Assembly: GCA_964604135.1 (NCBI GenBank)
Contig: CAZRXU010000090.1
Coordinates: 1-10,761 of the forward strand
Reading direction: 5' to 3'
DNA: 10,761 nucleotides
Source: Sabulitectum sp964604135
GTDB lineage: Bacteria > Fermentibacterota > Fermentibacteria > Fermentibacterales > JCC-6
Shown: one piece after another, positions 1 to 6,693 of the stretch
Layout of the letters: every line of letters begins with the position of its first letter
Position numbering within the stretch: the stretch's first letter is position 1
Made by a program: the position numbers and the translations under genes
The notes under the pieces: generated by a model
Database searches by the model: none
Told to the model about the DNA's origin: nothing
The model's input: the letters and a program-made list of their open reading frames with translations, nothing else

Positions 1-150
1 GTAGACAACCAGCACCTTTCCGCCGGAGATCATTCCGTACAGTGGAATGGTGTAGATTCCCACGGAGCATCTGTTGCCCCCGGTGTTTACCTCTGCCGCC
101 TCAATACAGGCGGCACGGGTTTTTCCACCAGGCTGGTAATGGTTCCATAG
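1..150 (+). CDS. C-terminal end of a secreted protein with FlgD-like/T9SS-type Ig domain (5' partial)
   Basis: Reading frame 1 is open from the left edge to a TAG at 148-150, giving the last 49 residues of a larger protein. The fragment shows the usual pattern of the FlgD-like Ig or type A sorting domain at the end of secreted FCB-group proteins: LSAGDHSVQWNGVDSHG, then VAPGVYLCRL, then a short closing strand ending in LVMVP. In such proteins this end domain is thought to serve secretion or surface attachment through a type IX-like system, and the catalytic part lies upstream. That part is outside the window, so the enzyme or adhesin type cannot be named. A strong terminator follows 18 nt after the stop, which supports this as a true gene end. 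Confidence 0.8.
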   Translation, partial: VDNQHLSAGDHSVQWNGVDSHGASVAPGVYLCRLNTGGTGFSTRLVMVP

Positions 151-168
151 CAGAAGCCATTCTCGCAA

Positions 169-202
169 GAGCCCTCTGTTGAAGAGCAGGGGGCTCTTTT
201 TT
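169..202 (+). terminator. Rho-independent terminator of the left-edge gene
   Basis: A 10-bp stem, GAGCCCTCTG (169-178) with CAGGGGGCTC (187-196), contains one G-U pair and closes an 8-nt loop. Six T follow at 197-202. It lies 18 nt after the stop of the plus-strand gene. Read on the minus strand the stem is followed by only two T, so it works mainly in the plus direction. Confidence 0.9.
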
Positions 203-283
203 CAAAAAGGCGAAAGCTCTCAGAACTGACCGCAGCACGGTTTTCTTTAACGCTTTTTAGCGCCTACACCAAACGGTATTTCC

Positions 284-568
284 ATGGACAGCAAACAAAA
301 GCGAATATGCCCGAAATGCAACTACCTTGGCAACCAGCAAGACAATGTCTGCCCCTACCGTGGAATCCGTCTGATTTCACTGTACCCTGAGTGCCAGGCC
401 CCGAAAAGAGTTGCATTTGCCAAATTCTGTTACAGGTGCGGTGCATTAAAGCGGTACCCGGAGTCTCCATCTGAATTCCCAGTTATCCTCTCCTGTTACC
501 GGATGGGAAACCCACAGGGGGAAAATGACCTCTACCAGGGCGACATCCAGAACAACACCGCCGTTTGA
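284..568 (+). CDS. Degenerate double-zinc-ribbon-like small protein (possible decaying gene)
   Basis: The 94-residue frame begins with a zinc-ribbon pattern: CPKC (residues 9-12), CPYRG (23-27), YPEC (34-37) and CYRCG (49-53). In double zinc ribbons each of two sites uses two CxxC pairs. Here the second pair of site 1 reads CPYR (R26 for Cys) and the first pair of site 2 reads YPEC (Y34 for Cys), so each site keeps three of four cysteines. Both losses can be explained by single transitions (TGT to CGT, TGC to TAC). The zinc-ribbon part ends at about 439-442. The remaining ~40 residues match nothing I know and run 123 nt into the convergent M1 gene, as if the original stop had been lost. No clear ribosome binding site precedes the ATG, and an in-frame TAA at 248 limits extension. 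Double zinc ribbons usually mediate protein or nucleic-acid contacts, and no specific role can be given here. It may be a pseudogene or a fast-evolving relic. Confidence 0.45.
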   Translation: MDSKQKRICPKCNYLGNQQDNVCPYRGIRLISLYPECQAPKRVAFAKFCYRCGALKRYPESPSEFPVILSCYRMGNPQGENDLYQGDIQNNTAV

Positions 569-3208
569 CAACAAAGAACCGTCAGACAAATCTTCCAGGG
601 AGTTGCCAACCCATCCGATTCCGGCAAAAACGCCCAGGGGAACAAACCCTAACATCAACCTCTGCTCCAGTGAAAAACCAATTCTGCCTGTGACTGTGTT
701 GTTCCAGTACCCGGGAAGTGCCGGACCTGTACGCACAAAGTAGTGTTCCTGCGGGCTAAGTAAACCATCCGGAGGAAGCAAAGCCCCAACCAGGGAATTA
801 TTCGCAAACAGACCTCCAGAAGACCGAACAAGACGATGAACAGGAGTGTTTTCAGTTACGCCTTCCATGTTCACTCTGGTTGAAGCTGTAAAGCCACCAG
901 GCAGCCTGTTGTTCAGTTCAGCATCAAAGCTTACACCCGCATAGGCATCACTAGTAAGCCCGAGGTCGGCAAAAAATTTCAACCCCACTGCATATGACAT
1001 ATTGAACATGCGCTGGCTGAACCTCAGGCCGGACTGAATTTCCATTGAATTCCCCACCTGTAGATTGCTGCCTCCGTAAACGGTTGTATCGGTAACACTG
1101 AATATCTCTGTTCCAAAAGAGATTTCTCTTCGCCTGTCGACGGCAAGCGCACCCTTTGTGTGCCAGCTGATGCCGGTGCTGAGTCTGTTAATCCCGTAAC
1201 CGGTAAAGAACCTGGAGTTGCTGATAATGTTGTCTGTGCTGTTTTTTAACAGAGGAACAGAAAGGGAAAGCCCAAGCGCTGCAGAGGCATCTCTCTTAAA
1301 TGGCAGGGATACAGTCGAAGCAAATGTGTATGGGCCACCGGCTTCCGCTGGAACGGGAGTTGACAGAAGAATTGCGTTTGCTCTCCATGAACCGCCGGCA
1401 TAGCCGGGGTAAGGCAGCATCCATATGCTGTGGTAACCTGGCTCGGGAAAAGGTACTATCAGAGGCTTGTACCTGACAATGGCAGGCTCAGAATTGTTCC
1501 AGGGAGCCTTGTCCGGAAAACGCATGAGGGGATCAGCCACTGCCCTGCTCCACACTCCGGGAACCGTAACTGTTGTTTCCTCACCTGGCAGAACTGCAAT
1601 CATCAGATCAAGAGTATCCGTAGTGGTGGTAAATTCTACGGGAACCGGCATTTCGTATGGAATAGAACCTCCCAGAACCACGGTGGTAGAATCGTTACAG
1701 ACCCGCAGATCCGAAAGCCTGACATCCATGGAACCGGTGCCTCTCAACCAGAAATCGAATTCCTCCTGCCAGCTTTCACCGGAAAGCTCTTCCACCACCG
1801 CCTGAAAATCATCGGTGTGGGGATGGTGCCAGGCAAACCTCTGGAAGTAAGTATCCATTACTTCATTAAACAGGCTGTCTCCAAGCTGCGACTGCATCAT
1901 GGAGAGAAACAGTGCCGGTTTTGTGTAGTAGGTATAACCGGTGGAATAACTGCCGTCGCCTGCGTCGGTGGCCGTACTGAGCACTGGGGTAACATCGCTG
2001 CTGGCTCCGGAAACAAACGATACCAGATGTATATCCCTGTCGCCGGCATCGAGAAGCCAGACTGGTGTTTTTGTCATATTGCCATGAAAACCGTACATCC
2101 GCTCCATGTAGCGGAGTTCGCTGAATGTATTCATTCCCTCATCCAGCCATGCTTCCTCTGCTTCGTTGTTGCCCAGAAGCCCGTAGAACCACTGGTGCCC
2201 AACCTCGTGAATGGTAACCATCTCCAACACTCTGGTCAGGGGAATGTTTTTGTACGCAAAAACAAACTGCGGATACTCCATTCCTCCTGAACCCGGCTCC
2301 ACCGGGTCTACAACCCACAGATCATCGTATGGGTACGGCGTGTACCATTCCCCATAGTAGGCCAGCGTAGAGTCAACGGCATCGGGAATATCTACCCAGT
2401 AATCTTCGCTGTCATCAAGCAGCACAAGATGTACCTGTACCGTTCCACCGCTGTCGGGGTAGGTAAACGAATGGGTTCTGATGGTGTAATCCGGACTGGA
2501 GCACCAGGCGAAATCGTGTACATTTTCAGCGGTCCAGGTATCAATCCTTGTTGTGGAATCTGCTCTGAAGTTTGTGCACTGTACCCTTCCGGTTGCAGCA
2601 GTTACGAACTCTGAGGGAACTTCAACAGCAACAGAATAACTGCCGTAGTCACTGTAGAACTCTCCAGCAGCATGATATCGGGATCGGTGCCATCCATCTG
2701 AATCCAGAACACACATTTTGGGATACCACTGTGTTATCTGGTATGTGTCTTCGCTGTGCCCCATCCTGCTCCAAAACTTCGGGATTTCTACCAAAAAATC
2801 ACCTGCCAGAGAAACTGACTGTCCTCCTGGAAGTGGATCGTCCAGAACGATAAAGCCAAGAGATCCATCGACATGAATTTCGACTGGCTCACCGTTCATG
2901 CGCCAGCCCGATAGCTCTATCCATCCTCTATCCGAAACATCGGAGCGTCTGAAACTAAAACTGCCCTGACTTTCAATATCCTGAGCAAAAGCGGTTGTGC
3001 AGTCTCTGTAGGCATTGGGATACAGATGAAGCCACAGACTGTCCACAGGAAAATTAACACCGCTTGTAAATACTATTTCCATGGTACCATGTAGCCGGGT
3101 TGAATCGGGATCAAGCGAAACCTCAATAGTGTAATCAGCTGTGCTTTCAGCACCTGGATACCCCTGGGAAGACAACATGAGAGATACTAATAGTGTAAGC
3201 GTAAGCAT
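446..3208 (-). CDS. Exported M1-family zinc aminopeptidase with C-terminal beta-barrel-like region
   Basis: The 920-residue protein has a hydrophobic N-terminal segment (about 1-16) that looks like a signal peptide, although it lacks the usual positive charges. Residues ~25-490 carry the M1 (gluzincin) signature: GGMEYP at 308-313 (the GxMEN-like substrate loop), HEVGH at 334-338, and the third zinc ligand E357 exactly 18 residues after the second His. The proton-donor Tyr is probably Y428 in YTKPA. M1 enzymes remove N-terminal residues from peptides. A short beta-rich region follows (490-580). The last ~300 residues (from ~620) are alternating, Gly- and aromatic-rich strands resembling an outer-membrane barrel, ending in FRWRLRVPL, so the enzyme may be anchored in the outer membrane. 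This last point is inference. The start at 3208 is supported by a GAAGGAAGG-type site about 11 nt upstream and an in-frame stop just before it. It is the last gene of the minus-strand run, 64 nt after the desulfurase. No terminator was found downstream. Confidence 0.88.
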   Translation of the reverse strand: MLTLTLLVSLMLSSQGYPGAESTADYTIEVSLDPDSTRLHGTMEIVFTSGVNFPVDSLWLHLYPNAYRDCTTAFAQDIESQGSFSFRRSDVSDRGWIELSGWRMNGEPVEIHVDGSLGFIVLDDPLPGGQSVSLAGDFLVEIPKFWSRMGHSEDTYQITQWYPKMCVLDSDGWHRSRYHAAGEFYSDYGSYSVAVEVPSEFVTAATGRVQCTNFRADSTTRIDTWTAENVHDFAWCSSPDYTIRTHSFTYPDSGGTVQVHLVLLDDSEDYWVDIPDAVDSTLAYYGEWYTPYPYDDLWVVDPVEPGSGGMEYPQFVFAYKNIPLTRVLEMVTIHEVGHQWFYGLLGNNEAEEAWLDEGMNTFSELRYMERMYGFHGNMTKTPVWLLDAGDRDIHLVSFVSGASSDVTPVLSTATDAGDGSYSTGYTYYTKPALFLSMMQSQLGDSLFNEVMDTYFQRFAWHHPHTDDFQAVVEELSGESWQEEFDFWLRGTGSMDVRLSDLRVCNDSTTVVLGGSIPYEMPVPVEFTTTTDTLDLMIAVLPGEETTVTVPGVWSRAVADPLMRFPDKAPWNNSEPAIVRYKPLIVPFPEPGYHSIWMLPYPGYAGGSWRANAILLSTPVPAEAGGPYTFASTVSLPFKRDASAALGLSLSVPLLKNSTDNIISNSRFFTGYGINRLSTGISWHTKGALAVDRRREISFGTEIFSVTDTTVYGGSNLQVGNSMEIQSGLRFSQRMFNMSYAVGLKFFADLGLTSDAYAGVSFDAELNNRLPGGFTASTRVNMEGVTENTPVHRLVRSSGGLFANNSLVGALLPPDGLLSPQEHYFVRTGPALPGYWNNTVTGRIGFSLEQRLMLGFVPLGVFAGIGWVGNSLEDLSDGSLLSNGGVVLDVALVEVIFPLWVSHPVTGEDNWEFRWRLRVPL

Positions 3209-3272
3209 AGCCGACAGATCCTTCCTTCAGGGTAACCTGTTAGGTTCTCTTGCAGCGATAAAGTAGCTGTGT

Positions 3273-4430
3273 TTATTCAGTGTACGGAGAGATTCTTCTT
3301 AGTCTTTCCACAATTGACGCCAGAAGCTTCACTGTGTGGTCAAGTTCCTCTTCCGTGGTGTATCTGCTGAGGCTGAACCGGAGAGCACTGTTAGACAGAT
3401 TGAAATCAACCCCCATGGCTGTCAGAACATGGCTCGAGTTTTTGCTGCCTGTGCTGCAGGCAGATCCGGAAGAGGCGTAAACCCCCTGCATATCAAGCAG
3501 GGTGAGAACAGCTTCACTCTCAATCCCCTTGAAAATAATAGTTACCGTTCCGGGAAGACGGTGGACAGCTTTCTCTGATACAATGAAGGAGCCGGGACAG
3601 TTCTCAACAACCTTCTTTTCAAAAGCCTCTCTCAGAGCCCGTTCTTTTACTGCTGTATCATCAAGGTGCGTAAGGGCAAGTTCAGCAGCCTTTCCAAGCC
3701 CTGCAATTCCAGGGGTGTTGTAGGTGCCGGACCGAAAGCCCTTCTCCTGGTGACCACCTGTGAGAACAGGCGGCAGCTGTATTCCTTTTCTTATGTAAAT
3801 TGCACCTACTCCTTTGGGCCCGTGAAGTTTGTGCGCTGAGAGGCTAAGCATGTCTATCCCCAGAGAGTGAACATCCATGGGCACCTTGCCAACCATTTGA
3901 ACTGCATCTGTGTGAAACAATGCACCTGACCGGTGGGCAATCTCTGCTGATTCTTTCAGAGGCATTACCACACCTGTTTCATTGTTGGCCGCCATAATGG
4001 AAACTATTGCTGTCTCTGTATTAACCAGTTCCTGCAGGTTACTTAGGTTCAGTTCTCCATTTGCGTCAACTGCTGCTATTTCCAGCGGGCACCCTTCTTT
4101 GGCAAGTGTTCTTGCAGTATCCAGTACGGCAGGGTGTTCAACGGCAGAGATAACAATACCACTGCGGGTGTTGTCTATCTTCACCGCACCACGAAGGGCG
4201 TGATTATCGCTTTCTGTTCCCCCTGATGTAAAATAGATTTCTTCACTCTTTGCGCCTAGAAGTCGGGCAACCTGACCCCGTGCCGTCTCGATGGCTTCCA
4301 TTTGAGAACTTCCGAAAGAATGAAAACTGGAAGGATTGCCGTAGCTTCCTGTCAGAAAAGGCATCATCGCTTCAAGTACTTCCGGAGCTATCTTTGTTGT
4401 AGCCGCGTTATCAAGGTATACGGTTTTCAT
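3273..4430 (-). CDS. iscS: Cysteine desulfurase (IscS/NifS type)
   Basis: This PLP enzyme takes sulfur from L-cysteine, yielding alanine and an enzyme persulfide that feeds Fe-S cluster assembly on the scaffold protein. The 385-residue length is typical. It starts with YLDNAATT (residues 5-12). It has the VEHP histidine (H99), HTDAVQ (173-178, with D175 and Q178 contacting the cofactor), the PLP-binding lysine K201 in SAHKLHGPKG, and the persulfide cysteine C325 in SSGSACSTGS. The catalytic loop is the long, flexible kind seen in IscS/NifS rather than the short SufS kind. Its ATG shares one base with the scaffold gene's TAA (TAATG), a coupling arrangement, with AGAGG upstream. Whether it is called iscS or nifS is a matter of convention. 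Its place directly after Rrf2 and IscU argues for general Fe-S assembly. Confidence 0.96.
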   Translation of the reverse strand: MKTVYLDNAATTKIAPEVLEAMMPFLTGSYGNPSSFHSFGSSQMEAIETARGQVARLLGAKSEEIYFTSGGTESDNHALRGAVKIDNTRSGIVISAVEHPAVLDTARTLAKEGCPLEIAAVDANGELNLSNLQELVNTETAIVSIMAANNETGVVMPLKESAEIAHRSGALFHTDAVQMVGKVPMDVHSLGIDMLSLSAHKLHGPKGVGAIYIRKGIQLPPVLTGGHQEKGFRSGTYNTPGIAGLGKAAELALTHLDDTAVKERALREAFEKKVVENCPGSFIVSEKAVHRLPGTVTIIFKGIESEAVLTLLDMQGVYASSGSACSTGSKNSSHVLTAMGVDFNLSNSALRFSLSRYTTEEELDHTVKLLASIVERLRRISPYTE

Positions 4431-4954
4431 TACCTTACCTCTACTGATATTTTTCTTTCAAGCCTCTCATCAAGAGCCTTCTTCACGGCATCAATGTCAT
4501 CACCGGCTTTCAGATATACCCTTCCAGGCCTGATCAGCACTGGTTCAATTCCCAGTTCACCGATAATCCCATTGATTTCGTCACACTTTGCCCTGAAGTC
4601 TTCAACTGCCGCTTTTAGTGCCTGGTGACCCATAACAGAGCAATGAAACTTCTCCGGAGGCATTCCACCAAGGAATTCGGCAATCTGGCTGTTTCTGATA
4701 CCGAGGGCTTCCTCTATTGGAAGACCCCGTACCATTTCCGTAAGGGCAGACGCACTGGCTATTGCTCCTGCACAACCAAAAGTCTTGAACGCTATATCTG
4801 CTATTCTTCCTTTATCGTCTATGTCAATGTCGAGAAACATAGCGTCTCCGCATTGCGGAGAACCAACCTCCGAGTGCCCGTCCGGGGTGTCAAGGTTACC
4901 TACATTTCTGGGATTCATGAAGTGGTCCATGAGTATGTCAGAATACTGCCACAT
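4430..4954 (-). CDS. iscU: IscU/NifU N-terminal-type Fe-S cluster scaffold with C-terminal extension
   Basis: The scaffold receives sulfur from the cysteine desulfurase and builds a [2Fe-2S] cluster. Starting from the ATG at 4954 the protein has 174 residues and opens with MWQYSDILMDHFMNPRNVG, the normal IscU beginning. The ligand cysteines are C35 (in PQCGD, with the conserved D37), C61 (in KTFGCAGAIASAS) and C105 (in KFHCS, with H104 before it). A longer frame from 4999 is open but would overlap the regulator by 38 nt and add 15 residues foreign to the family. GGAG 10 nt before the 4954 ATG supports the shorter start. The IscU fold ends near residue 120. A further ~54 residues contain an extra cysteine (C123) and a predicted strand-helix-strand stretch around RVYLKAGDDIDAVKKAL. 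This tail is not the classical NifU ferredoxin or Nfu module, since it lacks CxxC. Confidence 0.93.
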   Translation of the reverse strand: MWQYSDILMDHFMNPRNVGNLDTPDGHSEVGSPQCGDAMFLDIDIDDKGRIADIAFKTFGCAGAIASASALTEMVRGLPIEEALGIRNSQIAEFLGGMPPEKFHCSVMGHQALKAAVEDFRAKCDEINGIIGELGIEPVLIRPGRVYLKAGDDIDAVKKALDERLERKISVEVR

Positions 4955-4961
4955 TGTACGG

Positions 4962-5420
4962 TTACTCCATTTCAAGCGATCCGTTAGACAGATCTGCAAG
5001 TGAATTGTTACGAAGATATGTTTCGCATATCACCTTAATATCGGTCCAGAGTTTTTTGGTAGGACATCTGTCTTCTCTGGAACAGCACGGGATTCTTCCC
5101 TTTGGACTTCCTTCTTTCTGTTTAAAGTCAGGGCATTGAAGAACGCAGTCTGTGTGAAAGAATTCTGTTTCCAGCACCCTAATAACCTCAAGAAGCGTAA
5201 TTTCAGAGGCACATCTGCTTAAAACATAACCTCCACCCGGACCTCTGCGACCTATTACAAAATCTGCACTGCGAAGCCTTCCGAATATCTGTTCGAGATA
5301 CCTGATCGGAATTTCTTCTTCCTTTGCAATGCCAGACAAACTCAGAGGATTGGCCTGCCCGTTTCTTGCCAGTTGAACCATAGCTCTAAGCCCGTATCTG
5401 CTTCTTGTCGATATAAACAT
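4962..5420 (-). CDS. Rrf2-family transcriptional regulator (IscR-like)
   Basis: Rrf2 proteins are winged-helix dimeric regulators, and several bind Fe-S clusters that set their DNA affinity. The 152 residues show the family opening (STRSRYGLRAMVQLA), the recognition-helix area (IPIRYLEQIFGRLR, ~37-50) and the wing (RRGPGGGYVLSR, 58-69). Cysteines 92, 96, 112, 113 and 119 lie in the region where E. coli IscR carries C92, C98, C104 and H107, so cluster binding is likely. The 15-residue insert between C96 and C112 makes the spacing unlike IscR. The start at 5420 has an excellent site, GGAAGGAGG, 4 nt upstream. It lies directly before the scaffold and desulfurase genes, which suggests that it represses or tunes its own operon. 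The 33-nt gap upstream is AT-rich, but I could not assign a convincing promoter or IscR box in it. Confidence 0.9.
   Translation of the reverse strand: MFISTRSRYGLRAMVQLARNGQANPLSLSGIAKEEEIPIRYLEQIFGRLRSADFVIGRRGPGGGYVLSRCASEITLLEVIRVLETEFFHTDCVLQCPDFKQKEGSPKGRIPCCSREDRCPTKKLWTDIKVICETYLRNNSLADLSNGSLEME
4965..4968 (-). promoter_or_regulatory. Ribosome binding site that fixes the scaffold start
   Basis: GGAG on the minus strand lies inside the last codons of the regulator gene and 10 nt before the scaffold ATG at 4954. The regulator stop (4962-4964) falls between them, so termination of one gene and initiation of the next are probably coupled. It favours the 174-residue scaffold over the longer open frame starting at 4999. 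Confidence 0.6.
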
Positions 5421-5453
5421 CAGGCCTCCTTCCTCTATAATATATCAATGTGG

Positions 5454-5972
5454 TCAAGTTTTGCTGGAAGACATTTTCTTAAGAGTGATCAGAACAGCAG
5501 CCAGCACCACTCCAATAGCCAGAATACTCATCAAAAGGGTCATTCCAAACGGCAGAGAATCATACTGTACGCCCGAGCCTTTGTAGGCTACAGACAGGTC
5601 TGCCTGAAGGGTAACTGAAGCGGTGTTACCCCGGTTGCTTATTATAAGAACAAAATCTCCAAAATCCGGGATATCCATAAAAAGCGATCCGTTTTCTGCG
5701 TAAACAACTCCCAGAGTGTCTATCTCTCCGCGCCCTTCCCATCCTCTGCGGTAATCAAGTTCTGTTATAAGAATGAACTCCATTTTTGTGGGAACCGGTT
5801 CTGTAAAAAACTCTCCGGAAATACATGTGCTGTCTGCCATCTGGGGAGTAATTCTAAACTTAACAGAACGGTATGTGCCAACGCCCAGTTCAAGAGTATC
5901 GGAAAGCAGGGGAAACGACCCGGCAACAACTGGAAGAGCAAGCAAGGAAAGCAACAGCAAAACAACTCTCAT
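5454..5972 (-). CDS. Small envelope protein: signal peptide, GOLD-like beta domain, C-terminal TM segment
   Basis: The 172 residues divide clearly. A signal peptide (1-17, cleavage probably after VVA or VVAG) is followed by a beta-rich domain of about 110 residues and one strong transmembrane helix (about 142-165), with a short basic tail (KKMSSSKT). The domain therefore faces the periplasm or exterior. Its strand order, with SGEFF, then KMEFILI, a variable middle, then GDFVLIISNRG and a final strand, resembles the GOLD/emp24-like fold known from membrane-trafficking proteins and some prokaryotic envelope proteins. That is a pattern-based inference, and no catalytic residues are visible. Its ATG overlaps the stop of the upstream coiled-coil gene by 4 nt (ATGA), so the two proteins are probably made together and may form a complex. 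The function is unknown. Confidence 0.82.
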   Translation of the reverse strand: MRVVLLLLSLLALPVVAGSFPLLSDTLELGVGTYRSVKFRITPQMADSTCISGEFFTEPVPTKMEFILITELDYRRGWEGRGEIDTLGVVYAENGSLFMDIPDFGDFVLIISNRGNTASVTLQADLSVAYKGSGVQYDSLPFGMTLLMSILAIGVVLAAVLITLKKMSSSKT

Positions 5973-6691
5973 TTTTCAACCTGCCCTTTCACCAGTTTTC
6001 GAATCATGATCCCCGTGAAAATCTGGTAGAGTCCGGCAAGAAACATCAGAATACCAAGCCCAACCATGGAGAGCGAGACAACATCTGTAAAAGTTCCGCT
6101 CTCTAGGGAAGAGGCAACTTCGTTCATTTTGCCGGCAGCATCGCCAAAAGACCCTTCCGCTGAAAGAAAATCCTGTTCCATAGCCTCTACGGAAACCGCG
6201 ACCTCTCCTATGGATTCCCCTGCGAACGACACATCTCCTGAAAGATTTTCCAGTTGCGTATTTAAAAACCCAAGCTCGGTTGAAACTGTTTCTGTTCTCT
6301 CTGCCACTTCATCAAAATGGTTGGCTGGCATCATGTTTCTCACCATGGGCGGCATCGAAGCCATGTCGTTTGCCAGTGCGGGCAAAATTACTTTCAACTC
6401 TTCCAGAATAGCAACCGTCTGCAGAATAACATCTCCCGTACTTATTACTATGCTTGATGTGTTCTCTAGGGATACCCTTACCTCCTCAATCATTCCTGTT
6501 GAACCGGAAACTCCCGCTGTCGATGTGCTTATGGCATTGCCTGCTGTTCTCAGCCCATGTGATAATTCCTGAAGGGTGGAATCAAGCCGGGAGTTCACCA
6601 GTGGACCTCCTATGCTGAAAATGATTCCCAACAGAACGAAGACAGTTCCGGTAATAAAACCAAGGGCATTAACAAATCCTGATCCTTTCAT
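5969..6691 (-). CDS. Two-TM coiled-coil membrane protein of unknown function
   Basis: The 240-residue protein has a transmembrane helix near each end (about 8-30 and 203-228). The roughly 170-residue segment between them is rich in Leu, Val, Ser, Glu and Thr, with heptad-like spacing typical of a coiled coil. It resembles the periplasmic helices of chemoreceptor-like or membrane-spanning proteins, but no HAMP, signalling or enzyme motif is present. A methionine- and proline-rich kink (MASMPPMVRNMMPANHF, ~110-126) divides the helix into two halves that could fold back as a hairpin. The gene begins 2 nt after the stop of the channel gene, with AAAGG upstream, and its stop overlaps the next start by 4 nt. 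This tight arrangement suggests that it works with the channel, perhaps as an accessory subunit, but that is inference from context. Confidence 0.8.
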   Translation of the reverse strand: MKGSGFVNALGFITGTVFVLLGIIFSIGGPLVNSRLDSTLQELSHGLRTAGNAISTSTAGVSGSTGMIEEVRVSLENTSSIVISTGDVILQTVAILEELKVILPALANDMASMPPMVRNMMPANHFDEVAERTETVSTELGFLNTQLENLSGDVSFAGESIGEVAVSVEAMEQDFLSAEGSFGDAAGKMNEVASSLESGTFTDVVSLSMVGLGILMFLAGLYQIFTGIMIRKLVKGQVEK

Positions 6692-6693
6692 AT

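Noticed and set aside
251..262. Small palindrome CGCT-TTTT-AGCG upstream of the zinc-ribbon gene
   Set aside because: A 4-bp stem is expected by chance in AT-rich intergenic DNA, and it has no T tract or partner signal.
1430..2290. Open frame of 286 codons on the plus strand
   Set aside because: It lies wholly antisense to the M1 gene, whose catalytic motifs are intact. The translation shows no known domain, so it is a shadow frame.
3234..3246. Small hairpin AACCT-GTT-AGGTT between the desulfurase and M1 genes
   Set aside because: The stem has only 5 bp and no T tract follows on either strand, so it does not look like a terminator or attenuator.
4955..4999. Longer N-terminus for the IscU-type scaffold (start at 4999)
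   Set aside because: It would add 15 residues not seen in the family and overlap the regulator by 38 nt. The ATG at 4954 has a GGAG site and the family's normal beginning.
5421..5460. TTGACC and an AT-rich stretch before the Rrf2 gene as a promoter or IscR box
   Set aside because: The only TATTAT/TTATAG candidates lie 9-11 nt after TTGACC, too close for a sigma70 promoter, and no clear dyad of the IscR type is visible.
6066..6572. Open frame of 168 codons on the plus strand
   Set aside because: It is antisense to the coiled-coil membrane gene. Its Ser/Thr-rich translation is the usual mirror of such a gene, and it lacks supporting motifs.
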